A stretch of 64,000 bases of DNA, taken from Chloroflexota bacterium (GTDB lineage Bacteria; Chloroflexota; Anaerolineae; Anaerolineales; Anaerolineaceae). Each line of letters starts with the position of its first letter. Position 1 is the first letter of the stretch. The DNA lies in NCBI GenBank assembly GCA_004347695.1, contig SLTK01000003.1, positions 1 through 64,000 of the forward strand, written 5' to 3'. A program made the translations under genes and the position numbers. Below, one piece after another: positions 1-6,778 of the stretch. A model generated the notes under the pieces. It saw nothing but the letters and a program-made list of their open reading frames with translations. It did no database searches and was not told the DNA's origin.

Positions 1-51
1 GAGGGCGGCCTGACCGTCGGCGCTGGCGTTATCACCAAGATTTTGGATTAA
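1..51 (+). CDS. tuf: Elongation factor Tu, C-terminal end (partial)
   Basis: The window opens inside a reading frame whose last 16 residues (EGGLTVGAGVITKILD) match the very conserved C-terminus of EF-Tu, the GTPase that brings aminoacyl-tRNA to the ribosome. Only the end of domain 3 is visible and the start lies upstream of the window. The position directly before rpmG, tRNA-Trp, secE and nusG is a common arrangement for tuf in bacteria and supports the call. Confidence 0.9.
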   Translation, partial: EGGLTVGAGVITKILD

Positions 52-89
52 GAAGGAGAGCCGGCCTTAACAGGCGGCAGTAGAAATAG

Positions 90-260
90 ATGGCATCAAA
101 AAAGAAAGATATCCGCCCGGTTATCACCCTGGCCTGCAATGACTGCAAGTCGCGGAACTACACAACCGAAAAAAATCGCCGCAATGACCCTGGGCGTATG
201 GAATTAAGCAAATACTGCCCCGTCTGCCGCAAGCACACGGCTCACCGGGAGACGAAGTAG
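90..260 (+). CDS. rpmG: 50S ribosomal protein L33
   Basis: A 56-residue basic protein starting [10 protein letters not shown], typical of bacterial L33 in length. It has two CxxC pairs (CNDC near residues 16-19 and CPVC near 43-46), the zinc-ribbon form of L33 in which the four cysteines bind one zinc ion. L33 sits near the E site of the large subunit. It lies 38 bases behind tuf and just before tRNA-Trp and secE, the usual neighbours of this copy of rpmG. No strong Shine-Dalgarno sequence is visible (GGCGGCAG at 73-80 is the best). Confidence 0.95.
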   Translation: MASKKKDIRPVITLACNDCKSRNYTTEKNRRNDPGRMELSKYCPVCRKHTAHRETK

Positions 261-310
261 GTTATAATCGGGTTGGGGTCGGGCTTAATCGCCTTATCCT
301 AGCCCTGCTT

Positions 311-384
311 AGGCCAGTAGCTCAATTTGGCAGAGCACCGCTCTCCAAAAGCGGGGGTTGTGGGTTCAAGTCCTACCTGGCCTG
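311..384 (+). tRNA. trnW: tRNA-Trp (anticodon CCA)
   Basis: A complete cloverleaf can be folded by eye: acceptor stem AGGCCAG (311-317) with CTGGCCT (377-383), D arm 320-336, anticodon stem CCGCT/AGCGG (338-342 and 350-354) with loop CTCCAAA and anticodon CCA at 345-347, variable loop 355-359, T arm 360-376 with loop TTCAAGT, discriminator base G384. CCA is not encoded at the 3' end, so it must be added by the nucleotidyltransferase. A TATAAT box lies at 263-268, but I see no good -35 in front of it. Confidence 0.97.
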
Positions 385-398
385 CCTTACTCCAGGCG

Positions 399-423
399 AC
401 GCCGTCCATAGAGGCGGCGTTTT
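399..423 (+). terminator. Short hairpin between tRNA-Trp and secE
   Basis: ACGCCG (399-404) pairs with CGGCGT (415-420) around a 10-base loop and is followed by TTTT (420-423). It lies directly behind the tRNA and before secE. It could be a weak terminator, an attenuator or a processing signal for the tRNA 3' end; the stem is short. Confidence 0.4.
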
Positions 424-446
424 AGCCTGAAAACGAAGGAGAGAAC

Positions 447-680
447 GTGGTCGAGAAAACCGCAAAGCCTACCAAAACAGTTGAAAAAGTCAAGCAACCC
501 GGTCGGATTGCTCGCTGGTGGCGCGAAACGATCGGCGAACTCAACAAGGTTTCCTGGCCAACTCCGCATGACGCCTGGCGGCTGACCAAGATTGTCTTGA
601 TGGTTATGGTAATTATGAGCCTCGTGCTTGGCCTGCTCGACTTCGTGTTCTCAACTGTTATTCGCCTCGTGCTCGGATAA
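447..680 (+). CDS. secE: Preprotein translocase subunit SecE
   Basis: A 77-residue protein with a basic N-terminus, the conserved amphipathic stretch RETIGELNKVSWPT (about residues 26-39) and a single C-terminal membrane segment (about 48-75), the layout of single-span SecE. SecE clamps SecY in the inner-membrane protein-conducting channel. The start is GTG at 447, preceded by AAGGAGAG (436-443), which fixes it. nusG follows after 23 bases, the standard secE-nusG pairing. Confidence 0.95.
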   Translation: MVEKTAKPTKTVEKVKQPGRIARWWRETIGELNKVSWPTPHDAWRLTKIVLMVMVIMSLVLGLLDFVFSTVIRLVLG

Positions 681-703
681 TAGCACTGCAAGGAGCCAGT
701 ACT

Positions 704-1384
704 GTGATGACAGATGCGCAAGATAAACCCTTCGCGGAAGAGGAAGAACCCAAGCCGCAGAAAACCGGGCGAACCAAAGCCAGCGGGTCTAGTAGCGCAT
801 CTCGGGAAAGCCAGCCGCGCGAAGATTCTGAAATCCCGCAGTTTGACCCCGAAGCCGCGGATACGCGCTCGTGGTACGTCATTCATTGCTATTCCGGGTA
901 CGAAAACAAAGTTCGGCATAACCTCGAACAGCGAATTGAAACGATGGGGATGAAAGAAAAGATCTTCGATGTAGTCATCCCTACCCAGGAAGAAATCGAG
1001 GTAAAAGAAGGAAAACGCCGTACGGTCGAACGCCATGTGTTCCCGGGTTATGTGCTGGTGAATATGATCATGACCGAAGAGTCATGGTATGTGGTGCGCA
1101 ATACCCCGGGCGTGACCGGATTTGTGGGAATGGGCACCCAGCCTACCCCGCTGCGCCCCGAAGAAGTTTCGATGATCTTGCGCCGCATGGAAGCCGAAGC
1201 GCCGCATGTCAAGGTTAGCTTCAAAGTTGGCGAGCGTGTTCGGATTGTGGACGGCCCGTTCAACGATTTCCGCGGCCAGGTATCCGAGATCTATCCAGAA
1301 CGCAACAAAGTGCGCGTGATGGTCAACTTCTTTGGTCGTGAAACCCCTGTGGAGCTCGATTTCCTGCAGGTGGAAAAAGCTTAG
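704..1384 (+). CDS. nusG: Transcription termination/antitermination factor NusG
   Basis: A 226-residue protein. The NusG N-terminal domain starts near residue 55 (RSWYVIHCYSGYENKVR) and a KOW motif is visible near residues 173-200 (KVGERVRIVDGPFNDFRG). NusG binds RNA polymerase and couples it to Rho or to ribosomal protein S10. The first roughly 50 residues are an acidic, Lys/Ser-rich extension absent from E. coli NusG (181 aa). The start is GTG at 704 or the adjacent ATG at 707; AAGGAG at 690-695 has the better spacing to GTG. Confidence 0.95.
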   Translation: MMTDAQDKPFAEEEEPKPQKTGRTKASGSSSASRESQPREDSEIPQFDPEAADTRSWYVIHCYSGYENKVRHNLEQRIETMGMKEKIFDVVIPTQEEIEVKEGKRRTVERHVFPGYVLVNMIMTEESWYVVRNTPGVTGFVGMGTQPTPLRPEEVSMILRRMEAEAPHVKVSFKVGERVRIVDGPFNDFRGQVSEIYPERNKVRVMVNFFGRETPVELDFLQVEKA

Positions 1385-1391
1385 TGTATTG

Positions 1392-1410
1392 TCCTCCCCT
1401 GGAGGATTTT
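1392..1410 (+). terminator. Attenuator-like terminator between nusG and rplK
   Basis: TCCTCC (1392-1397) pairs with GGAGGA (1401-1406) over a 3-base loop and runs straight into TTTT (1407-1410). It lies eight bases behind the nusG stop and just upstream of the L1-type leader of rplK, so it may separate secE-nusG transcription from the ribosomal-protein genes in part. Confidence 0.5.
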
Positions 1411-1414
1411 GTTT

Positions 1415-1451
1415 GTGGGAGGGTGCTCCCCAAACCACCCGTTAAAACCAC
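1415..1451 (+). promoter_or_regulatory. L1-protein binding leader before rplK (23S rRNA mimic)
   Basis: The RNA can fold as stem GTGG/CCAC (1415-1418 with 1448-1451), an asymmetric internal loop GA on one side and GTTAAAA on the other, then stem GGGTG/CACCC (1421-1425 with 1436-1440). The same GTGGGAGG...ACCAC arrangement is found in the L1-stalk region of 23S rRNA (E. coli reads GGTGGGAGGC ... CTTGAAATACCACC). L1 is known to repress its own operon by binding such mimics. The rplK ribosome binding site AAGGAG (1453-1458) follows directly, so L1 binding could block translation. Confidence 0.75.
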
Positions 1452-1466
1452 GAAGGAGTAAAAAAA

Positions 1467-1892
1467 GTGGCAAAGAAATTTAAAGCAATAGTACGTTTAC
1501 AGTTGGTTGCTGGCAAAGCAAACCCGGCGCCCCCGGTAGGCCCTGCGCTGGCCGGCCACGGCATCAACATTATGGCCTTCTGCAAGGACTACAACGCCCG
1601 CACTCAAAATCGTGCCGGCGAAGTGATCCCGGCAGAAATCACCGTCTACACCGACGGGTCTTTCACCTTCATCCTCAAATCATCCCCGGCCTCTGTTTTG
1701 CTGAAGAAAGCTGCCGGAGTTGACAAGGGTTCCGCCATCCCGAACCGCACCAAAGTTGGCAAGGTCACCCGCGCCCAGGTTCGCGAGATCGCTGAGATCA
1801 AGCTGAAAGACACCAATGCGGTCGATATCGAAGATGCCATGGCTCAGGTCGAAGGCACTGCCCGTAATATGGGCATTCAGGTAGTTGATTAG
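1467..1892 (+). CDS. rplK: 50S ribosomal protein L11
   Basis: 141 residues, the usual L11 length. The N-terminal half has the conserved [20 protein letters not shown] and [17 protein letters not shown] stretches, and the C-terminal RNA-binding domain (about 72-141) ends in [11 protein letters not shown]11 binds the GTPase-associated centre of 23S rRNA. The start is GTG at 1467 with AAGGAG at 1453-1458. rplA follows after a second L1-type leader. Confidence 0.97.
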   Translation: MAKKFKAIVRLQLVAGKANPAPPVGPALAGHGINIMAFCKDYNARTQNRAGEVIPAEITVYTDGSFTFILKSSPASVLLKKAAGVDKGSAIPNRTKVGKVTRAQVREIAEIKLKDTNAVDIEDAMAQVEGTARNMGIQVVD

Positions 1893-1896
1893 TTAC

Positions 1897-1930
1897 GTGG
1901 GAGGGTAACCCGGTTACCCGCTTGAACCAC
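1897..1930 (+). promoter_or_regulatory. Second L1-protein binding leader, before rplA
   Basis: The same fold as before rplK, with a stronger inner stem: GTGG/CCAC (1897-1900 with 1927-1930), asymmetric loop GA versus GCTTGAA, and inner stem GGGTAAC/GTTACCC (1903-1909 with 1913-1919). CTTGAA.CCAC is even closer to the 23S rRNA L1 site than the first copy. The Shine-Dalgarno AAAGGAG (1931-1937) abuts the structure. Confidence 0.78.
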
Positions 1931-1942
1931 AAAGGAGATCCA

Positions 1943-2662
1943 ATGGCAAAGCACGGAAAGAAATATCTGGCCGCGAGCGCTAAAGTGAATTATGGTCAGT
2001 CATACACCCCCGAAGAGGCGGTTGCTCTGGCCAGGGAAACGTCCATTACCAAATTCGACGGCACCGTTGAAGTTCACCTGCGCATGGGCTTAGACCCGCG
2101 CCAGGCTGACCAACAGGTGCGCGATGTGGTCGTACTGCCCCACGGCCTCGGCAAGACTGTTCGCGTCCTGGTCTTCGCGCAAGGCGAAGGGGTTGCCAAA
2201 GCCCAGGAAGGCGGCGCTGATTACGTCGCAGACAGCGATGAATGGATTGCCAAGATTCAAGGCGGCTTCACTGATTTCGATGTCGCCATCGCCACCCCGG
2301 ACATGATGAGCAAAGCCGGCCGCCTCGGGCGCGTACTCGGTCCGCGCGGTTTAATGCCGAACCCTAAAGCTGGGACGGTCGTTCCCGCTGAAGATCTGCC
2401 GCGCGTTATTCAGGAAGCAAAGGCTGGCCGCGTTGAGTTCCGCCTCGACAAAACCGCCAATATTCACGTTCCGATCGGAAAGGTTTCCTTTTCTGCGGAA
2501 TACCTGTATAATAACCTGGCTGCGCTGATGGAAGCCCTCAAGAAAGCCCGACCGGCCGCCGCCAAGGGTTCCTACATCCGCAAAGTCACGCTCAGCACCA
2601 CCATGGGCCCGGGGATCATTGTGGATCTCAACCAGGCTCAGGCAATGAACGTCAAGGAGTAA
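1943..2662 (+). CDS. rplA: 50S ribosomal protein L1
   Basis: 239 residues with the typical MAKHGKKY start and the conserved segments [21 protein letters not shown] and [22 protein letters not shown]1 binds the mobile L1 stalk of 23S rRNA and acts as the translational repressor of the L11-L1 operon. I chose ATG 1943 rather than the upstream in-frame TTG at 1922: the TTG lies inside the regulatory RNA stem, while ATG 1943 is well spaced from AAAGGAG (1931-1937). Confidence 0.97.
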   Translation: MAKHGKKYLAASAKVNYGQSYTPEEAVALARETSITKFDGTVEVHLRMGLDPRQADQQVRDVVVLPHGLGKTVRVLVFAQGEGVAKAQEGGADYVADSDEWIAKIQGGFTDFDVAIATPDMMSKAGRLGRVLGPRGLMPNPKAGTVVPAEDLPRVIQEAKAGRVEFRLDKTANIHVPIGKVSFSAEYLYNNLAALMEALKKARPAAAKGSYIRKVTLSTTMGPGIIVDLNQAQAMNVKE

Positions 2663-2694
2663 TCCGGCAGCGTTTGCAAGTCCACAATTGTATA

Positions 2695-2792
2695 TTTGCC
2701 TTCACCGGTGAAAGCTGGTGCCCCAACAGGCTTAATTTCCTGCCGAGGTGAAGACTGAAACGCGATATCCATGCTGCATGGCTGCAGCCGCG
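2695..2792 (+). ncRNA. Ribosomal protein L10 leader (cis-regulatory RNA)
   Basis: The 200-base gap between rplA and rplJ contains TTAATTTCCTGCCGAGGTG (2732-2750), resembling the conserved core of the L10(L12)4-binding leader found before rplJ in many bacteria. Binding of the L10-L12 complex to this RNA is known to repress rplJL. Limits are approximate. The downstream hairpin at 2793-2842 looks like the expression platform. Confidence 0.75.
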
Positions 2793-2842
2793 AAAAAGTC
2801 TTTGCCCGGCACCTTCAAGTGAGGCAAAGACTTTTTTATTTT
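2793..2842 (+). terminator. Intrinsic terminator in the rplJ leader
   Basis: AAAAAGTCTTTGCC (2793-2806) is complementary to GGCAAAGACTTTTT (2823-2836), giving a 14-bp stem followed by T-rich sequence (to 2842). Placed between the L10 leader and the rplJ Shine-Dalgarno sequence, it is a classic attenuator: L10-L12 binding could favour termination before rplJL. Confidence 0.88.
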
Positions 2843-2866
2843 GAACAGGAAGGAGGTGAATCCTCA

Positions 2867-3397
2867 TTGGCCTTCTCAAAAGAACATAAATCCAAGTTGA
2901 TCGCCCAATATACCGGTTGGGTAAAACAAAGCCAGGGTATGGTGGCATTATCTTACAACAAGATGAACATGAAAGAGATCGATGCCCTGCGCACCAAAGT
3001 CCGTGAAGCCGGTGGTGAACTGCACGTTGTCAAGAACACCCTGATGAAACTTGCACTGGACGAGGTGGGTATTTCGCAAAAAGATGTCTTCGAAGGCGTG
3101 TCGCTGATCGGCTTTGCGTTCCATGACGCCCCCGCCCTCGCCAAAGTCATCAACGATTCGACTGCCAAGTCTGAAGTCTTCGTGGTCAAAGGCGGTTACC
3201 TGGGCAAAGAAATGCTCAACGTCAACCAGGTTAAAGCATTGGCTGACCTGCCGCCCCTGCCGGTCATGCGCGCCAAGTTACTCGGCACGATTCTGGCTCC
3301 GGCTTCCAAGCTGGTCCGCACCCTGGCAGAACCTGCCCGCGGTCTCGCTGCCGTCGTCAAAGCCTACTCCGAATCGGGCGCTGCAGTGGCAGCATAA
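2867..3397 (+). CDS. rplJ: 50S ribosomal protein L10
   Basis: 176 residues. The N-terminal rRNA-binding domain is typical of L10 (conserved stretches MVALSYNKMNMKEIDALR and NTLMKLALDEVG), followed by the C-terminal helix that anchors L7/L12 dimers. The start is TTG at 2867, set by AAGGAGGTGA (2850-2859) seven bases upstream. A longer in-frame ATG at 2771 would begin inside the regulatory leader and is rejected. Expression is probably controlled by the leader and terminator just upstream. Confidence 0.95.
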   Translation: MAFSKEHKSKLIAQYTGWVKQSQGMVALSYNKMNMKEIDALRTKVREAGGELHVVKNTLMKLALDEVGISQKDVFEGVSLIGFAFHDAPALAKVINDSTAKSEVFVVKGGYLGKEMLNVNQVKALADLPPLPVMRAKLLGTILAPASKLVRTLAEPARGLAAVVKAYSESGAAVAA

Positions 3398-3521
3398 CGT
3401 TTATTAACCGCCTGCAATCACGCTGCTCGCCAGTTAAACTGGCAACGCGCGCAGTCGGAATGATCAAAACCATTGATTAATCATCAGAACCATCTGAAAA
3501 GGAAATTTAGGAGATACTGAA

Positions 3522-3899
3522 ATGGCTGACCTGGAAAAATTGGTTGAATCCCTTGGCAAGCTGTCCGTACTGGAAGCTGCCGAACTGGTGAAAATGCTGG
3601 AAGAGAAGTGGGGCGTTTCCGCCGCCGCTCCTGTCGCTGTGGCCGCCGCCGGTCCTGCCGCCGCTGCTGCCGAACCCGTGGAAGAGAAAACCGAGTTCGA
3701 CGTCGTAATCAAAGACGCCGGCCCCAAGAAAATCGAGACCATCAAAGTCATCCGCCAACTGACCAATCTCGGTCTGGTGGAAGCCAAGACGATGGCCGAA
3801 ACCGCTGGTTCCAAGGTTCTCACCGGTGTTGGCAAAGACGCCGCCAACGATGCCAAGGGCAAGCTCGAAGCCGCTGGCGCCGTGGTCGAGGTTCTCTAA
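3522..3899 (+). CDS. rplL: 50S ribosomal protein L7/L12
   Basis: 125 residues with the three L7/L12 parts: N-terminal dimerisation helices (1-30), an Ala/Pro-rich hinge (about 31-52) and the globular C-terminal domain (about 55-125, with [20 protein letters not shown] and [10 protein letters not shown]). It forms the flexible stalk that recruits translational GTPases. The 124-base gap to rplJ holds a small perfect hairpin GCCAGTT/AACTGGC (3429-3443). The Shine-Dalgarno is TAGGAGA (3508-3514). Confidence 0.97.
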   Translation: MADLEKLVESLGKLSVLEAAELVKMLEEKWGVSAAAPVAVAAAGPAAAAAEPVEEKTEFDVVIKDAGPKKIETIKVIRQLTNLGLVEAKTMAETAGSKVLTGVGKDAANDAKGKLEAAGAVVEVL

Positions 3900-3920
3900 C
3901 CTCCGGTTCCAAACCAAACA

Positions 3921-3951
3921 AAAAGCGGGCGTTGCAAAAACGCCCGCTTTT
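3921..3951. terminator. Bidirectional terminator between rplL and lexA
   Basis: AAAAGCGGGCGTT (3921-3933) and AACGCCCGCTTTT (3939-3951) form a 13-bp perfect stem with a 5-base loop. It carries A on the 5' side and T on the 3' side, so it can stop rplL transcripts on + and lexA transcripts on -. Confidence 0.93.
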
Positions 3952-3975
3952 GATTTAACGATTTGTGCCTGTTGC

Positions 3976-4695
3976 TCAGCCCGCAACGGTGGGCACCTGG
4001 CGAATGACCATCACCACTTTGCCCATAATCCGCAGCGCCTTGGGGTTATCCACAATGATGGGTGCATACTGCGGGTTAGCCGGCTGCAGCCGGATGGTAT
4101 CCTGTTCGCGGTAGAAATATTTGAGGGTGGTCTCATCGCGATCGACCAGCCACACGGCTACCATTTCGCCATTGGCGGCTTCCTGCGCCTGCCGCAGAAT
4201 GACGATATCGCCGTCATTGATGCTGGCGTCGATCATCGAATCGCCCTGCACTTCCAGAGCAAACAGATCGCTGACCTTTTCCCGGGCCGGCAGCAGGCTG
4301 CGGGCAATTTCCACGCCGCTCTCCGAGTCGAAATAGGCCAGGTCGGAGGCTGGGATGGGGATGGGTTGACCGGCTTGAATCACGCCCAGCCGCGGGATGG
4401 CAATCAAGTCCTCGAGGGTGCGGCCAACCTGGCGTAGTGCATTCGATACTTTGGCAGTAGCCGGCAGGTAGGGTTTAAGCACCCGAATGGAGCGGGAGAC
4501 GCGCCCCTCGCGCGAGATGAATTTCATCTCCTCGAGTTGATTCAAGTAATAATCGACCAGTGAAGTTGACTTAACATTGATACTATCGCCAATTTCACGG
4601 ATCGACGGCGAATACCCGTTATCCTCTTGAAACTTGGTCAAAAAGGTCATTATCTTCTTGTGCCGGTCACTCAAACCTTCGCTACGTCTCGCCAT
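3976..4695 (-). CDS. lexA: LexA repressor (SOS response)
   Basis: 239 residues. An N-terminal winged-helix DNA-binding domain (about 1-70, with YSPSIREIGDSINVKST as helix-turn-helix) is joined to a peptidase S24 domain. The self-cleavage Ala-Gly bond is in GVIQAGQP, the catalytic Ser in GDSMID and the Lys in ETTLKYF. LexA represses DNA-damage genes until RecA filaments trigger autocleavage. The gene is alone on the minus strand, converges on rplL, and has an SOS box within its own promoter. Shine-Dalgarno AAGGAG (4708-4703). Confidence 0.95.
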   Translation of the reverse strand: MARRSEGLSDRHKKIMTFLTKFQEDNGYSPSIREIGDSINVKSTSLVDYYLNQLEEMKFISREGRVSRSIRVLKPYLPATAKVSNALRQVGRTLEDLIAIPRLGVIQAGQPIPIPASDLAYFDSESGVEIARSLLPAREKVSDLFALEVQGDSMIDASINDGDIVILRQAQEAANGEMVAVWLVDRDETTLKYFYREQDTIRLQPANPQYAPIIVDNPKALRIMGKVVMVIRQVPTVAG

Positions 4696-4749
4696 GGGTT
4701 TTCTCCTTGCGGTCGGTCTAAACCGCTCTTTCTTCGGTCATTTGTACTA

Positions 4750-4778
4750 ATAATACACGAACATGTGTCCTATGTCAA
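4750..4778 (-). promoter_or_regulatory. lexA promoter with SOS box
   Basis: On the minus strand TTGACA (4778-4773) and TATTAT (4755-4750) are exactly 17 bases apart, a near-consensus sigma-70 promoter. Its spacer contains CGAACATGTGTCC when read on + (4758-4770), one base off the palindrome GAAC-N4-GTTC used by the Gram-positive type of LexA. A repressor bound there would cover the promoter, so LexA most likely controls its own gene. Confidence 0.8.
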
Positions 4779-4931
4779 GTGGGAAAATAAACAAATTTTC
4801 TATTAATTAGGAAAACAATTACCACGAAGCTATAGGGAACATGGAGAAAACCTTAATTCAAAGGTGGAAGCAAAGGGATTGGCAAAGCAGCCATTTATCA
4901 AATCCACCCCGTGTCCGTAAATTTAACCATT

Positions 4932-5093
4932 TTCGTAGGTCGGATTGAAGGGCGATGATGCAACATTGTCATATCGATTCGATTGCAGCACTGAAATCCG
5001 ACATGGTTGAGCGATCAAAACTGTCGGATTTAGGGCTGCCAGAGTACTAATCGAATAGATTTTTACTGCCCGCCCTTCAATCCGACCTACGAA
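4932..5093. repeat. REP pair (BIME-like element) with perfect 22-bp ends
   Basis: A 162-bp element bounded by a perfect 22-bp inverted repeat beginning TTCGTAGGTCGGATTG. Each half is itself a hairpin: GTAG followed by GTCGGATT pairing with AAATCCGAC near 4994-5002, and its mirror image from 5022. It fills the gap between lexA and lysS. The GTAG-plus-hairpin layout matches REP elements mobilised by RAYT transposases, one of which is encoded at 32473-32979. Confidence 0.85.
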
Positions 5094-5146
5094 GAAGTTT
5101 ATATCGAAAGGTTAAAATCTCCAGTGGCTGCCAATGACTGCTATAT

Positions 5147-5168
5147 GGAGCGTAATGCGCTCCACTAC
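5147..5168 (-). repeat. GTAG hairpin just behind lysS
   Basis: Read on the minus strand: GTAG, T, then GGAGCG-CATTA-CGCTCC. It is a short hairpin preceded by GTAG, like the REP elements elsewhere in the window. It lies three bases past the lysS stop and may also serve as its 3' end, although no T run follows. Confidence 0.5.
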
Positions 5169-5171
5169 GAC

Positions 5172-6698
5172 TTATTCTTCGCCGCTTTCCCGCAGGTGCG
5201 GGAACAACAGCACCTCGCGGATGGTGCGCCGGTCCGTCAGCAGCATCACCAGCCGGTCGATGCCCATGCCAAAACCGCCATTGGGCGGCATACCGTAGGA
5301 CATGGCTTTCAGATAATCCTCGTCCATCGGATGACGCTCCTCGTCCTCGGCCTCATAGGCGCGCCCCATCTCCGTAAAACGCGCTTCCTGCTCCAGGGGA
5401 TCGTTCAGCTCGGTGAACGCGTTGCACAGCTCCATTCCGCCAACAAAACCCTCGAAACGCTCTACCGTGCCCGGGTCGTTAGGGCGGTTCTTGGCCAGCG
5501 GGGAAATGTCTCGTGGATAGTCGTACAGGAAGGTCGGTTGGATCAGCGTCGGCTCGATGAAATCCCCCAGCAGCCCGTCGATCAACTTGCCGCGCGGGGT
5601 GCCTGGTTTGACGTTGATGCCTTTGGCGCGGATGGCGGCTTCCAGGCTTTCGCCCGTCAGGTACTGGTCGATGTCAATCCCCACCACATCGATCAGCGAC
5701 TGGCGCAGGTCCAGGCGCTGCCAGGGACCGCTAAAGTCGATAGTGTGCCCGTTGAACTCCACCAGACGGCTCCCCAACACCCGGTCGCACACCTGGCCGA
5801 TCATATCTTCGGTCAGTTTCATCACCTTCTGGTAGTCAGCGTAGGCGCAGTAGAACTCCAGTTGGGTGAATTCCGGGTTGTGTTTGAAAGACACACCTTC
5901 GTTGCGGAAATCGCGCCCAATTTCATAGACGCGCTCGTAACCCCCCACCAGCAGCCGTTTGAGATACAGCTCGAACGAAATGCGCAGGTACAAATCCTGT
6001 TTCAACTGATTGTGATGGGTGACGAACGGCCTGGCAGCCGCTCCGCCGTAGATCGGCTGCAGAATCGGCGTCTCGACCTCCAGGAACTCGCGCTCGTCCA
6101 GGAATTCCCGAATGGCGCGCACCACCGCAGCGCGAGTACGGAAGATCTGCCGCACCTCGGGGTTGACTGCCAGGTCAGCGTAGCGCTGCCGGTAGCGCAC
6201 TTCCGGATCGGTCAGCGTGGCGTGCCGCACCACCTGCCCGTCCACCACTTCATCTTTGGCAGCCGGCAGCGGCGAAAGCGCCTTGGCCAACAGCCGAAAG
6301 CTGGTCACCTTCAGGGTGGCCTCGCCGGTGCGGGTGCGAAACATTTCGCCGGTGGCTTCGATGAAGTCACCCAGATCGAAGTAGTCCGCAAACAGCTTCA
6401 TGCCCTCTTCACTGAGGTCGTTAACGCGCATGAATAGCTGCACCCGCCCCGAGCCGTCCTCGATGTGCGCAAAGGTGATCTTGCCCATGACGCGCATCGA
6501 GCGCAGCCGCCCCGCCAGCGTGACCGTACCCGCCGGCTGGCTTTCACTATTTGCGTTCGCTTCAACTGCTTCGAAAGCACGAATAGCTTCCATAGCCGAA
6601 TGAGTCGGGTTGGCGCGGGTAGGATAGGGTTCGATCCCCATCCCTTTTAGCGCATTTATTTTTTCATAGCGTACTTTCTCGAGGTCAGATAATTCCAT
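5172..6698 (-). CDS. lysS: Lysyl-tRNA synthetase (class II)
   Basis: 508 residues, normal for bacterial class II LysRS. An OB-fold anticodon-binding domain (about 58-150) precedes the catalytic core. Motif 2 is visible as FRNEGVSFKHNPEFTQLE and motif 3 as GFGMGIDRLVMLL near the C-terminus. It attaches lysine to tRNA-Lys. The start ATG 6698 is preceded by AAGGGAAG. greA lies 80 bases upstream but an intrinsic terminator stands between them, so lysS is probably transcribed at least partly on its own. Confidence 0.97.
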   Translation of the reverse strand: MELSDLEKVRYEKINALKGMGIEPYPTRANPTHSAMEAIRAFEAVEANANSESQPAGTVTLAGRLRSMRVMGKITFAHIEDGSGRVQLFMRVNDLSEEGMKLFADYFDLGDFIEATGEMFRTRTGEATLKVTSFRLLAKALSPLPAAKDEVVDGQVVRHATLTDPEVRYRQRYADLAVNPEVRQIFRTRAAVVRAIREFLDEREFLEVETPILQPIYGGAAARPFVTHHNQLKQDLYLRISFELYLKRLLVGGYERVYEIGRDFRNEGVSFKHNPEFTQLEFYCAYADYQKVMKLTEDMIGQVCDRVLGSRLVEFNGHTIDFSGPWQRLDLRQSLIDVVGIDIDQYLTGESLEAAIRAKGINVKPGTPRGKLIDGLLGDFIEPTLIQPTFLYDYPRDISPLAKNRPNDPGTVERFEGFVGGMELCNAFTELNDPLEQEARFTEMGRAYEAEDEERHPMDEDYLKAMSYGMPPNGGFGMGIDRLVMLLTDRRTIREVLLFPHLRESGEE

Positions 6699-6723
6699 GG
6701 ATACTTCCCTTTCCCGCTTATTA

Positions 6724-6763
6724 AGAAAAATGCCCCGCCCCTCAAATTTACGGGCGGGGCATT
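6724..6763 (-). terminator. Intrinsic terminator behind greA
   Basis: GGGCGGGGCATT (6752-6763) and AATGCCCCGCCC (6729-6740) form a 12-bp GC-rich stem. On the minus strand the stem is followed by TTTTTCTT (6730-6723). It should end most greA transcripts before lysS. Confidence 0.88.
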
Positions 6764-6778
6764 AGATTAACCCCGATA

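Noticed and set aside
422..1036. Long minus-strand open frame opposite secE-nusG
   Set aside because: It is antisense to well-recognised secE and nusG, has no Shine-Dalgarno and resembles no protein.
1922..1942. TTG 1922 as an upstream start for rplA
   Set aside because: The TTG lies within the L1-binding stem region; ATG 1943 has proper spacing to AAAGGAG and gives the conserved MAKHGKKY start.
2771..2866. ATG 2771 as the start of rplJ
   Set aside because: It would place the first 32 codons across the L10 leader and its terminator; TTG 2867 follows a strong AAGGAGGTGA and gives normal L10 length.
3826..4437. Plus-strand open frame opposite lexA
   Set aside because: Antisense shadow of lexA, beginning inside rplL and running through the terminator.
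5124..6437. 437-codon plus-strand open frame opposite lysS
   Set aside because: It mirrors lysS in the opposite strand; its His/Gln-rich composition is what a GC-rich antisense frame gives.
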